Origin: an uncultured Alistipes sp.
Lineage (GTDB): Bacteria; Bacteroidota; Bacteroidia; Bacteroidales; Rikenellaceae
Length of the DNA stretch: 12,509 nucleotides
Direction of reading: 5' to 3'
Assembly: GCA_934754975.1 (NCBI GenBank)
Contig: CAKVKI010000052.1
Span: 1 to 12,509 of the forward strand
Both the position numbers and the translations under genes were made by a program. This document shows positions 1 through 6,550 of the stretch, in pieces (within the stretch, counting starts at the first letter, position 1; each line of letters begins with the position of its first letter). The notes under the pieces were generated by a model, which saw nothing but the letters and a program-made list of their open reading frames with translations, had not been told where the DNA came from and searched no databases.

Positions 1-487
1 CGATTTCGGGCGAAAGGTAGAATCCCCATGTGTCGGTGTACTGCTTGATTACATAGTAGTAGGACGAGAATTCGGCGTAGTTGGCGCCCAGCTTCAGGCC
101 GGCATAGGGCTGGAATACGCTGTCCGGAAGCCATGTGTAGCGTCCCGTGACGCCGAACGGCAGCTGGAACGCGCCGTGTTTCTGATTGACGGTCAGGGCC
201 GAACCGTTGCCCAGGTCGAGCGTCTGGCGCGGAATGCTCGAAAGGTTGGTCTGGTAGGAGATGAACGGACCCACGGAGATCGACGGCGTGATGAAGTAGC
301 CGCCTTCGAAGTTCATGCCCCATCCCGACGCTTTGTCGGCATAGGCGCTGCCCAGAGGCACGCCCACCTGCCAGTCGACGTTGATGTAGGAGTTGGGGAA
401 AATCTGCGCCTTGCCCGTACGCGCGGCTGCGAGCAGCACGACACAGAGTGCGATGGTTTTAAGAACCTGATATTTCGATGTTTTCAT
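1..487 (-). CDS. Outer-membrane beta-barrel protein, 3' end missing
   Basis: The gene starts at ATG 487 and is still open at the window edge, giving 162 complete codons, so the C-terminus is missing. Residues 1-28 are a clear signal peptide: Lys at 3 and 6, a hydrophobic core rich in Leu, Val and Ala, and a cleavage site near KAQ. The mature part alternates polar and aromatic residues with many glycines (for example VDWQVGVPLGS, then GGYFITPSISVGPFISYQTN), the pattern of an outer-membrane barrel of the porin-like small-barrel class. It begins 24 bp after the stop of the DUF4136-type lipoprotein gene at 512-1153 with no promoter between, so the two are probably co-transcribed. A structural or transport role is possible; no substrate can be read from the sequence. 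I am confident of the barrel class, not of the function. Confidence 0.75.
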   Translation of the reverse strand, partial: MKTSKYQVLKTIALCVVLLAAARTGKAQIFPNSYINVDWQVGVPLGSAYADKASGWGMNFEGGYFITPSISVGPFISYQTNLSSIPRQTLDLGNGSALTVNQKHGAFQLPFGVTGRYTWLPDSVFQPYAGLKLGANYAEFSSYYYVIKQYTDTWGFYLSPEI

Positions 488-511
488 AATCGGACATGTT
501 TTGCGGTTAAA

Positions 512-1153
512 TTATTTTTTCAGATAAGGCGACTGATCGAACGCCTGTTCTACGGCGTCCACCGTGCGCTGCTGGTTCAACTCCTCCGACGAGGTCAGCA
601 GCCCGCCGATGTAGCTGTCCCAGATCACGGGCAATTTCTTGCCGCTCTCCTGGTCGGCTTCGAGATTCATCATCTCCATGAGCAACGAACCGGCCGTATA
701 TCCGTAATAAACGCTGTAGGGATAGTGCCAGCCGGCCCAGTCGCCCCAGTAACCGGGCGTCCAGTAATAGGGATAGTACCACCACCAGTAAGGATAGTCG
801 TAACCCACGAAATAGGTCACTTTCTGTACATAGCTGAGCTGCAGGCCGAGGTTGGCCGCATCTTTGTCTTCGGTACGGGTATAGCCCGCGGCGTCCATGC
901 GCTCGACGACGGTATTGACGATCTCCAGCGCATTGTCGTCTTTCCAGTACTCCGTTTTGTCGGCGGAGCCGATCAGCAGGATGCTGTCGGGGATGTAGTA
1001 GGTCTCGAAGGCGGCGAAATCGGCGCCGGTGTCGTGAGCGGTGTAGACCAGATAATCTTTGTGGAGGCTCGATGTCGAGGGCTCTTTCTGGCACGCGCAA
1101 AACGCAACTGCTATGAGTGCGAATGCAAGGTAGCGTAATTTTTTCACGGTCAT
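512..1153 (-). CDS. DUF4136-type lipoprotein with a Tyr/Trp-rich segment
   Basis: This 213-residue protein has a lipoprotein signal: MTVKKLRYLA, a hydrophobic stretch, then Cys21 in the context FCACQK, so it should be lipidated and exported. The remainder resembles the DUF4136 family of Bacteroidetes lipoproteins: a YYIPDS segment near residue 52, a helix with NTVVERMDAAGY (80-91), a beta strand with LGLQLSYV (102-109), and a final helix RTVDAVEQAFDQSPY. DUF4136 has no known biochemical function. The odd part is residues 117-152, where 20 of 36 residues are Tyr (13) or Trp (7), including a run of three Trp. This insert could form an exposed aromatic loop that sits on a membrane or binds glycan. 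The gene is first of a likely two-gene unit with the outer-membrane barrel gene downstream. The family assignment rests on pattern memory, not on a search. Confidence 0.8.
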   Translation of the reverse strand: MTVKKLRYLAFALIAVAFCACQKEPSTSSLHKDYLVYTAHDTGADFAAFETYYIPDSILLIGSADKTEYWKDDNALEIVNTVVERMDAAGYTRTEDKDAANLGLQLSYVQKVTYFVGYDYPYWWWYYPYYWTPGYWGDWAGWHYPYSVYYGYTAGSLLMEMMNLEADQESGKKLPVIWDSYIGGLLTSSEELNQQRTVDAVEQAFDQSPYLKK

Positions 1154-1190
1154 GATTTTGAATTTTTAGTTTGCTGTCTGACACCGTGTT

Positions 1191-1198
1191 CAAATTTC
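1191..1198 (-). promoter_or_regulatory. Weak -7 candidate for the DUF4136-type lipoprotein gene
   Basis: Read on the minus strand this is GAAATTTG, one mismatch from the Bacteroidetes -7 consensus TAnnTTTG, about 37 bp upstream of the lipoprotein ATG. I find no good TTTG at the -33 distance. It is the best match upstream of this gene, but weak. Confidence 0.25.
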
Positions 1199-1359
1199 GT
1201 TCCGCAGCGGCCGTTTTGCACCGTGTTGTCCGTTCGGGCTATAAAGAAGCGGATTTAATGTATCGAAGCGTCTGATTGGCTTAAAAAGATTCGGTGGGAA
1301 CCACTGTCGTTCCGGTAAATTATTCTCTCCTTTCGGCGTAGAATGTATGGAAAAAAGAG

Positions 1360-1367
1360 TATATTTG
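1360..1367 (+). promoter_or_regulatory. Candidate -7 element for the TonB-domain gene
   Basis: TATATTTG matches the Bacteroidetes -7 consensus TAnnTTTG exactly and lies in an AT-rich stretch. No TTTG lies at the usual distance upstream; the nearest is TTTC at 1331-1334, 25 bp away. If used, it would leave an untranslated leader of about 140 nt before ATG 1514. Support is one exact motif in the right orientation. Confidence 0.4.
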
Positions 1368-1513
1368 ATAAATAAATTACCTCTTCGGCCCTGAGACGGT
1401 GTGCCTTCTGATAATTTGCTCCCATACGGGCGGTATTCCTGAGATGCCGTGAATACGATAACTGCGACCGTTTATGCGTAACCCACTGAATTCAAATTTT
1501 AAAAGAGCTTGTT

Positions 1514-2341
1514 ATGAGAAAGATTTTTCTGTTGCTTCTGTGCTGCGTCGTGTATTGGCCCTCCTATGCCGGGGACGGGGCTTCGATGACGGGCTATGTG
1601 TTCAGGTACGTTAATTCCTGCCATTACCGGGACGGAGACAGCCCCGGAACTTCCGAACCGATGTGGTTTGTCGACGACAACCTGAAAAACAGCGTGGTAA
1701 GCTATGCGTTCGATTCGCAGGACGACGCTTGGTATCTGATGGACGACGACGGATTTTACAATTCCTGTGTTTCTTACGGATTCAGCAAATCTGAAAATGG
1801 ATTCAAAACATACAATCTAAGTTCCTTGTTCACGATTGATTTGGGTGATGAATTTCCATTATTCCTCTCTGTAAATGCCGATTACAGCATTTTGACGCTG
1901 ACTGGGTGCCACGGACAAAACGATACGCAGGACCGGACGGACTTTTATTCCAGAATCGGCTGCAGTGTTACTCCCCGGCCTATGGCAGACGAAGACACGG
2001 AGGATCCCAATGCGGAAGATGATTCCATCCATTTCGCATATATGCCAATCGAAGAACAGGCCTCTTTTCAGGACGGGGACTTGGAGACATTCCGAAAATG
2101 GGTGCAGGCAAATCGGCGATACCCTGCGAATAGTGCTGAGGGGCGCGTCGTAGTGGAATTCGTAGTGGAAAAAGATGGAACGCTGTCCAATTTCAATATT
2201 GTGCGTTCACCGGATCAGGCCTTATCGGACGAGGCGCTCCGGGTGCTGAAACAGTCTCCGCGATGGACTCCTGCAAAACAGAATCATAAGCCTGTACGTA
2301 TGCAATTTCTTTTGCCGGTCGATTTTTTCCACCGGAATTAG
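1514..2341 (+). CDS. Secreted TonB C-terminal-domain protein
   Basis: The protein has 275 residues. Residues 1-19 are a signal peptide with a likely cut after SYA; there is no further hydrophobic segment, so the mature protein should be free in the periplasm. Residues 20-157 are an unrecognised domain with four cysteines (37, 85, 132, 150) that could form disulfides. An acidic linker follows (158-170, mostly Asp and Glu). Residues about 186-272 match the TonB C-terminal fold: FRKWVQANRRYP, then VVVEFVVEKDGTLSNFNIVR, SDEALRVLKQSPRW and a closing strand ending in LPVDF. In classical TonB this domain contacts outer-membrane receptors, but an inner-membrane anchor and a proline-rich spacer are needed for energy transfer, and both are absent here. 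It may instead be a scaffold or binding protein. A strong terminator lies 25 bp past the stop, so it is probably monocistronic. GC is visibly lower in the middle third than in neighbouring genes. Confidence 0.82.
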   Translation: MRKIFLLLLCCVVYWPSYAGDGASMTGYVFRYVNSCHYRDGDSPGTSEPMWFVDDNLKNSVVSYAFDSQDDAWYLMDDDGFYNSCVSYGFSKSENGFKTYNLSSLFTIDLGDEFPLFLSVNADYSILTLTGCHGQNDTQDRTDFYSRIGCSVTPRPMADEDTEDPNAEDDSIHFAYMPIEEQASFQDGDLETFRKWVQANRRYPANSAEGRVVVEFVVEKDGTLSNFNIVRSPDQALSDEALRVLKQSPRWTPAKQNHKPVRMQFLLPVDFFHRN

Positions 2342-2365
2342 CTGCCCGCAGGCTGTCGAAACAAT

Positions 2366-2403
2366 GCCCCGAAAGTCGGATAAATACTTTCGGGGCTTAT
2401 TTT
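2366..2403 (+). terminator. Intrinsic terminator after the TonB-domain gene
   Basis: A perfect 11-bp stem (GCCCCGAAAGT at 2366-2376 with ACTTTCGGGGC at 2386-2396) encloses a 9-nt loop and is followed by TTATTTT. It starts 25 bp after the TAG stop. This is a textbook intrinsic terminator in the plus direction. Confidence 0.9.
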
Positions 2404-2435
2404 GGATCACCTTTTATCCGTAAACGGATTGGCAG

Positions 2436-2668
2436 TCAATGAAACAGCGCGTCTCCGTCGCTGACGCACGTCAGCGTGCTTTCCGGACGGAAAGCGTCTG
2501 CGATTTCCGCATCGCCCTTGGTGGTTTTACACCGCGCCACCGAGGGATTCTGTGCGTCGTTCACACGCAGGGGGCGGCCTTCTGACGTGTCGGAACGCCG
2601 CCTGTCGGAACCCCTTACCAGACCACGAACAGCAATGCCGCGCAGCAGAGATAAAGGGCTTTTTTCAT
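2436..2668 (-). pseudogene. Probable frameshifted small exported-protein gene
   Basis: From ATG 2668 the minus strand encodes a clean signal-peptide start, MKKALYLCCAALLFVVW, then meets TAA at 2617-2615. In another reading frame (codon starts shifted by one coordinate class), a GC3-rich open stretch continues across the stop and ends at TGA 2438-2436, with two cysteines near its end. Joining the two by a single indel near 2620 would give an exported protein of about 77 residues. A one-mismatch -7 box (CATCTTTG, 2699-2692) sits about 24 bp upstream of the ATG, which favours a formerly or currently expressed gene. Alternatives are a sequencing error, programmed frameshifting, or chance. I do not recognise the family; the call rests on the signal peptide plus the frame continuation. 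Confidence 0.35.
2460..2495. repeat. Two adjacent tight palindromes
   Basis: GCTGACG-CA-CGTCAGC (2460-2475) and GCTTTCCG-GA-CGGAAAGC (2478-2495) are perfect inverted repeats with 2-nt centres, separated by 2 nt. Both lie inside the 3' part of the putative frameshifted gene on the minus strand. The tight centres suit a dimeric DNA-binding protein better than an RNA hairpin, but neither role is shown. Confidence 0.5.
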
Positions 2669-2691
2669 GGGCAAGGGGTTGTGTTTCGGGG

Positions 2692-2699
2692 CAAAGATG
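2692..2699 (-). promoter_or_regulatory. -7-like box upstream of the small exported-protein remnant
   Basis: On the minus strand this reads CATCTTTG, one mismatch from TAnnTTTG, and ends about 24 bp before ATG 2668. No TTTG is seen at the -33 distance; the upstream stretch is A-rich. The spacing resembles that of the kinase and nitroreductase promoters in this window. Confidence 0.3.
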
Positions 2700-2737
2700 C
2701 TAACTTTTTTATTTTTACGGCCATTTATCGGATTCAC

Positions 2738-2762
2738 CCGGGCGACAAGCTGTTTTGCCCGG
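2738..2762. repeat. Inverted repeat upstream of the kinase promoter
   Basis: CCGGGC (2738-2743) and GCCCGG (2757-2762) form a 6-bp perfect inverted repeat with a 13-nt spacer. Its centre is about 42 bp upstream of the kinase -7 element, a plausible activator position. In the plus direction it is followed by a run of A, so it is not a plus-strand terminator. Confidence 0.35.
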
Positions 2763-2791
2763 AAAAAAACACCGACTTTCGGGAATTGTGT

Positions 2792-2799
2792 TACCTTTG
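2792..2799 (+). promoter_or_regulatory. -7 element of the soluble hybrid kinase gene
   Basis: TACCTTTG matches TAnnTTTG exactly and ends 26 bp before ATG 2826, predicting a leader of about 20 nt. There is no TTTG about 20 bp upstream, so the promoter may need an activator; the inverted repeat at 2738-2762 is placed suitably for one. Confidence 0.55.
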
Positions 2800-2825
2800 T
2801 AAGACCCACAACAATTTCGTAACAT

Positions 2826-5150
2826 ATGAGCCACTATGATAATTGCTCCCGTGAGGAGCTTATCGGCAGGATCGAAGAACTCGAAGCGCAGCTCGAAGCC
2901 GGGGCCGACTCGACAAGCCGTTTCCGCGACCGGTATGCCTGTGAGATTCTGGATTCGATTCCCGACATGCTGACCGTGCTGACGCGCGACGGGACGCTGG
3001 TCGAACTGGTGTCGTCCGAGCAGACCAATCATGTCGGGATCGAAGGTCCCCGGCTGGTGGGTCAGAATATCCGGTCGATGCTCTCGCCCGAAGCGTGCCG
3101 CAACGTGAAGAACAACCTCGAAAACGTTTTCGCTTCGGGAACGGGTTCCTCTTCGCACCACGACATCACGCTAGACGGCCGGACCCGCAATTACGAGAAC
3201 CGCATCATGCCGCTCGACGGCGAACACGCCCTCTGCATCTGCCGCGACATCACCGAAGCCGAAGTCGCCAAGCACGAACTGGAGATGGTCAAATATGCGC
3301 TGAACAACGTCGAGGAAGAAATCTATGCCTGCGCCACGGACGGAACGATGGAATACGCCAACGAGCAGTTCCGGAACCGGCACGGCCTGAGGGGCGATTT
3401 GTCGAGGCACAAGGTGTATGATTTCTGGTCGATCGACGCGACGCGCCGGCAGTGGGAGGAGAGACTGGCGAAGATCCGCCGCGACAACGGCGCGCATAAA
3501 TACACCGTCCGGCTGAAGAACGACCTTGGCCGGATCGTGGCGTGGGACATCGTGGCCTATATCATCTACGACCATTTCAAGGAGCGCGAGATCGTCTGGT
3601 TCTTCGGCCGCGACATTACGCGGCGCATCGAACACGAAAACAAGGTCAAGGAGATGAACTCCATCCTCGACAGCATCCTCAACAACATTCCGGTCTACCT
3701 CTTCGTCAAAGATCCCGGCAACGAGTTCCGTTATCTCTACTGGAACCGGGCTTTCGAGGAATTTTCGCATATTCCCGCCTCGAAGGCGCTCGGCTATACC
3801 GATTACGAAGTGTTCCCCAATCCGAAGGATGCCGAACATTTCCGGCGCGACGACCTCGAACTGCTGCGTACGGGCGAGCGCATGGAGTTTATCGAAGAGT
3901 ATGTCACGGCGGAGGGTGAGACGCGCATCGTCAATACTTCGAAATCGCTGGTGCCGGTCGAGAACCGCCTGCCGCTGATTATCGGCGTGTCATGGGATAT
4001 CACCGAGCAGAAAAACGCCGAACTCAAAGTCATCGAAGCCCGTATCCGCGCCGAGGAGTCCGACCGGCTTAAAACGGCGTTCCTGGCCAACATGAGCCAC
4101 GAAATACGTACGCCGCTCAACGCCATCGTCGGTTTTGCCAAACTGATGGGCGAAGCGGAGACCGAGGAGGAGAAACAGCAGTTCGTCGATATTATCGACA
4201 CCAATTCCAGCCTGCTGCTGCAGCTTATCAGCGACATCCTCGACATTTCGAAAATCGAAGCCGGGACCCTCGAATTCCACTTCAAACCGATGAATCTCAA
4301 CGACCTCTGCCGCTCGGAGTACGAGGTACACAAGGGGCGCATGAATCCGGGCGTGAAACTAGTTTTCGACGAGAGGATCGAAAACGTGGAGATCGTCTGC
4401 GACCAGAACCGGCTGGCGCAGGTCATTTCGAACCTGATAAACAACGCGGGCAAGTTTACCGCTGAGGGCGAAATCCGCTTCGGATTCGACCTGCGCGAAG
4501 GGCGCGTGGAGTTCTTCGTGGAAGATACCGGCACGGGAATCCCGGCCGAAAAGGTCCACGACATCTTCGACCGTTTTGTCAAACTCGACGATTTCGTCTC
4601 CGGCACGGGTCTCGGGCTGGCTATTTCGAAGACGATCGTCGAGAAGCTGAACGGCACGATCGGCGTGGAGTCCGAATTGGGAAAAGGGACGCGGTTTCAT
4701 TTTTCGATTCCCGTCGTACACAGCGAAGAGCGGCTCGAGCCGCTTCCGGCCGATAAGTGCGGCCGGAATCCGGGCGTCTCCTGGACCCTGCTGGTCGGCG
4801 AGGATTCGGATATCAGTTTCAAACTGATCGAAGCGATGCTGAGCAGGCGTTTTCAGCTCGTGCGTGCGCGCACCGGAGCCGAGACCCTGGAGTTGTTCCG
4901 ATCCGTATGCCCCGACGCCGTGCTGGTCGATACGCGGCTGCCGGTCATGGACGGATTCGAGGTCACGCGCCGCATCCGGGAGACCTCTCCCGACCTGCCG
5001 GTTCTGGTCATGTCGGCCTACCCTTCCGACCGTGAAGCCGAAGGCGCCCGCATCGCCGGAGGCACCGGATTCCTGCCCAAGCCGTTCTCGCAGGCCGAAT
5101 TACATAAAATGCTGAACACCTGTCTGGTGGACTTCGAAAACCGGGAATAG
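2826..5150 (+). CDS. Soluble hybrid histidine kinase with three PAS domains
   Basis: This 774-residue protein is a two-component kinase with a fused receiver. In order: a short N-terminal coiled coil (9-27), PAS domains at about 37-146, 152-268 and 274-392, each closing with a DIT segment (CRDITE, GRDITR, WDITEQ), a HisKA dimerisation domain with phosphoacceptor His425 in NMSHEIRTP, a HATPase_c domain (N box Asn536/539/540, G1 box around Asp567 in EDTGTGIP, G2 GTGLGL), and a C-terminal receiver (653-770). The receiver looks functional: acidic pair Glu659/Asp660, phosphoacceptor Asp702, Ser730 and Lys752. There is no signal peptide or membrane segment, so it should sense a cytoplasmic or diffusible cue through the PAS domains; the ligand cannot be read. 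No DNA-binding output or response regulator is adjacent, so phosphate must pass to a distant partner. The start follows a -7 box at the expected distance. Confidence 0.95.
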   Translation: MSHYDNCSREELIGRIEELEAQLEAGADSTSRFRDRYACEILDSIPDMLTVLTRDGTLVELVSSEQTNHVGIEGPRLVGQNIRSMLSPEACRNVKNNLENVFASGTGSSSHHDITLDGRTRNYENRIMPLDGEHALCICRDITEAEVAKHELEMVKYALNNVEEEIYACATDGTMEYANEQFRNRHGLRGDLSRHKVYDFWSIDATRRQWEERLAKIRRDNGAHKYTVRLKNDLGRIVAWDIVAYIIYDHFKEREIVWFFGRDITRRIEHENKVKEMNSILDSILNNIPVYLFVKDPGNEFRYLYWNRAFEEFSHIPASKALGYTDYEVFPNPKDAEHFRRDDLELLRTGERMEFIEEYVTAEGETRIVNTSKSLVPVENRLPLIIGVSWDITEQKNAELKVIEARIRAEESDRLKTAFLANMSHEIRTPLNAIVGFAKLMGEAETEEEKQQFVDIIDTNSSLLLQLISDILDISKIEAGTLEFHFKPMNLNDLCRSEYEVHKGRMNPGVKLVFDERIENVEIVCDQNRLAQVISNLINNAGKFTAEGEIRFGFDLREGRVEFFVEDTGTGIPAEKVHDIFDRFVKLDDFVSGTGLGLAISKTIVEKLNGTIGVESELGKGTRFHFSIPVVHSEERLEPLPADKCGRNPGVSWTLLVGEDSDISFKLIEAMLSRRFQLVRARTGAETLELFRSVCPDAVLVDTRLPVMDGFEVTRRIRETSPDLPVLVMSAYPSDREAEGARIAGGTGFLPKPFSQAELHKMLNTCLVDFENRE

Positions 5151-5195
5151 CCCGCAGATCTCCGCCTTTCATCCGCAGGTGCGCCTTTCAAATAA

Positions 5196-5226
5196 AATCC
5201 CCGCGGCCAGACGAGCCGCGGGGATT
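5196..5226. terminator. Shared terminator between the soluble kinase and folE
   Basis: A perfect 12-bp stem (AATCCCCGCGGC at 5196-5207 with GCCGCGGGGATT at 5215-5226) has a 7-nt loop. On the minus strand it is followed by TTATTTG, giving folE a good intrinsic terminator 24 bp past its stop. In the plus direction it lies 46 bp past the kinase stop with a poorer T tail, but may stop that transcript too. Confidence 0.85.
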
Positions 5227-5249
5227 GTGTATTTCGGCGGGGACCAGCC

Positions 5250-5858
5250 CTACCGGTATTTGTGCGATATGAGGGTCATGAACTCCTCGCGCGTGCGGTG
5301 GTCCGAGAGGAAAATGCCCGTGAATGCCGACGTGGTGGTCGCCGACTGCTGTTTTTCGATGCCGCGCATCTGCATGCACATATGGCTGGCTTCGATCACC
5401 ACGGCCACGCCCATCGGGTTGAGCGCCTCCTGTATGCAGTCGCGGATCTGCACCGTCAGCCGCTCCTGCACCTGCAGGCGGCGGGCGTAACACTCCACGA
5501 CACGGGCTATTTTGGAAAGTCCCGTGATGTGCCCGTCGGGAATGTAGGCGACGTGCGCCTTGCCGTAAAACGGTAGCATATGGTGTTCGCAGAGCGAATA
5601 AAGCTCGATGTCCTTTACGAGTACCATCTGTTTGTACTCTTCGCGGAACGTTGCGGAACGGATGATTTCGAGCGGATTCTCTTCGTATCCTTTCGTGAGG
5701 AACGACATCGCCTTGGCGACGCGTTCGGGGGTTTTCAGGAGCCCTTCACGCGCCGGGTCCTCCCCCAGCAGCCGCAGGATTTCGGCGTAATGAAGCTTCA
5801 GCGCCTCGATGGTCCGGGCGTCGAAGCGCTCCTCTTTGTTATAAGTTCTCTCTTCCAT
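5250..5858 (-). CDS. folE: GTP cyclohydrolase I (FolE)
   Basis: FolE converts GTP to 7,8-dihydroneopterin triphosphate, the entry step of folate/pterin synthesis and a source of queuosine precursors, in the cytoplasm. Starting at ATG 5858 the protein has 202 residues, near the family norm of about 200. The zinc site is present: Cys90 and His93 in [10 protein letters not shown], and Cys161 in SHMCMQMRG. Other family segments are [23 protein letters not shown] and a C-terminal TREEFMTLI. An upstream in-frame start at 5900 would add 14 residues that overlap the promoter and lack family similarity, so ATG 5858 is preferred. A perfect promoter (TTTG-N20-TATCTTTG) ends only 7 bp before this ATG, so the mRNA is predicted to be almost leaderless. 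Upstream rdgB ends 86 bp away; folE therefore has its own promoter, though read-through from the rdgB unit is possible. Confidence 0.97.
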   Translation of the reverse strand: MEERTYNKEERFDARTIEALKLHYAEILRLLGEDPAREGLLKTPERVAKAMSFLTKGYEENPLEIIRSATFREEYKQMVLVKDIELYSLCEHHMLPFYGKAHVAYIPDGHITGLSKIARVVECYARRLQVQERLTVQIRDCIQEALNPMGVAVVIEASHMCMQMRGIEKQQSATTTSAFTGIFLSDHRTREEFMTLISHKYR

Positions 5859-5865
5859 TGGACGA

Positions 5866-5897
5866 CAAAGATAGTGCAAGTCGGGCGCAAAAGCAAA
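5866..5897 (-). promoter_or_regulatory. folE promoter, exact Bacteroidetes consensus
   Basis: On the minus strand TTTG (5897-5894) is followed by a 20-bp spacer and TATCTTTG (5873-5866), an exact TTTG-N20-TAnnTTTG match. The predicted transcription start is within a few bases of the folE ATG at 5858. The element lies in the rdgB-folE gap. Confidence 0.85.
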
Positions 5898-5944
5898 CAA
5901 GCCCGCATTTTGCCTCGGCGCCGCCTGTGTTTTGTTGTGACACG

Positions 5945-6550
5945 TTATTTCCCGACCGAATGTAAATAGGCCGCGAGTTTGCGTACGGCGCGGGCGCGGT
6001 GCGAAACTTCGTTTTTCTCCTCGGTGGACATCTGGGCGAAGGTTTTGTCGTATCCGTCGGGAATAAACAGCGGATCGTACCCGAAGCCTTCGTGTCCCTC
6101 TTCATGGTCGATGATGCGTCCTTCGACGATCCCTTCGAAAAGGTGTTCTTCGCCGCGGAGGATGAGCGAAATGACCGTGCGGAACCGCGCCCGGCGGTCG
6201 GTCTTTGCTTCGAGGTTTTTCAGCAGCAGGCGATTGTTGGCCGCGAAATCATGTCCGTCGGTGGCGTAACGGGCCGAATGTACGCCCGGAGCGCCTCCCA
6301 GCGCCTTCACTTCGAGTCCCGTATCGTCGGCGAAGCAGTCGAGGCCCGTGCGGTCGTTGAGGTAGTGCGCCTTCTGCGAAGCGTTGCCTTCGAGGGTCTG
6401 CTGCTCTTCGGGAATCTCTTCCGTGACGCCGCAGTCGCGGGGCGTCACCAGGCGGAAGCCGGGACCCAGCACGGCCTGCACCTCCATGAGTTTATGGGCG
6501 TTATTCGTAGCGAAGAGGATATTCACTGCGTCTGTTCCAGGTTTTGACAT
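5945..6550 (-). CDS. rdgB: Non-canonical purine NTP pyrophosphatase, RdgB/HAM1 family
   Basis: This enzyme hydrolyses dITP, ITP and XTP to the monophosphate and pyrophosphate, keeping deaminated purines out of nucleic acids. The protein has 201 residues (E. coli RdgB has 197). Family motifs are all visible: [10 protein letters not shown] (11-20, substrate loop), FADDTGLEV (73-81, metal-binding Asp75/76), [12 protein letters not shown] (85-96), EGFGYDPLF (154-162) and SHRARA (183-188). The ATG at 6550 lies inside the preceding lipoprotein gene, giving a 50-bp overlap. A GTG at 6526 (Val9, giving VNILFATNN) would yield 193 residues and a 26-bp overlap and may be the true start. Either way translation is probably coupled to the lipoprotein gene. 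The upstream genes are envelope proteins with no known link to nucleotide cleaning. Confidence 0.95.
   Translation of the reverse strand: MSKPGTDAVNILFATNNAHKLMEVQAVLGPGFRLVTPRDCGVTEEIPEEQQTLEGNASQKAHYLNDRTGLDCFADDTGLEVKALGGAPGVHSARYATDGHDFAANNRLLLKNLEAKTDRRARFRTVISLILRGEEHLFEGIVEGRIIDHEEGHEGFGYDPLFIPDGYDKTFAQMSTEEKNEVSHRARAVRKLAAYLHSVGK

Larger units (their letters stand above)
1154..1513. other. Divergent intergenic region with no gene
   Basis: These 360 bp separate the minus-strand lipoprotein gene from the plus-strand TonB-domain gene. I see no supportable coding region. The region is AT-richer than the flanks in 1240-1380 and 1490-1513 and should hold the promoters of both neighbours. 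The best elements are a minus-strand -7-like site at 1191-1198 and an exact plus-strand -7 match at 1360-1367. No strong hairpin was seen. Confidence 0.6.
2342..2825. other. Long intergenic region before the soluble hybrid kinase
   Basis: These 484 bp hold no intact gene of convincing length. From left to right I see the terminator of the TonB-domain gene, a small hairpin (ATCCG, TAAA, CGGAT at 2416-2429), two adjacent tight palindromes (2460-2475 and 2478-2495), a probable frameshifted small exported-protein gene on the minus strand (2436-2668), an inverted repeat CCGGGC/GCCCGG (2738-2762), and the kinase -7 element (2792-2799). Plus-strand open frames across 2476-2839 lack protein-like composition and are probably chance. 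Confidence 0.6.

Noticed and set aside
176..1138. 320-codon open frame on the plus strand
   Set aside because: It is antisense to the barrel and DUF4136-type genes, rich in Arg, Val and Gly from reversed GC-rich codons, and has no domain or signal. The minus-strand genes carry signal peptides and a family pattern.
2581..2611. Direct repeat of TGTCGGAAC with a 15-bp period
   Set aside because: There are only two copies of 9 bp in a GC-rich stretch, so it is not evidence of a CRISPR array or a tandem repeat locus.
2552..2839. Plus-strand ORFs across 2476-2839
   Set aside because: They are Arg/Cys-rich without a signal or domain, cross the kinase promoter, and run into the kinase start in another frame.
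3803..4657. 284-codon open frame antisense to the soluble kinase
   Set aside because: It is Ser/Arg-rich shadow sequence opposite the HisKA and HATPase domains; the same kind of shadow (10968-11795) occurs opposite the other kinase.
5859..5900. Upstream in-frame folE start at 5900
   Set aside because: It would place the exact consensus promoter inside the coding region and adds residues without family similarity.
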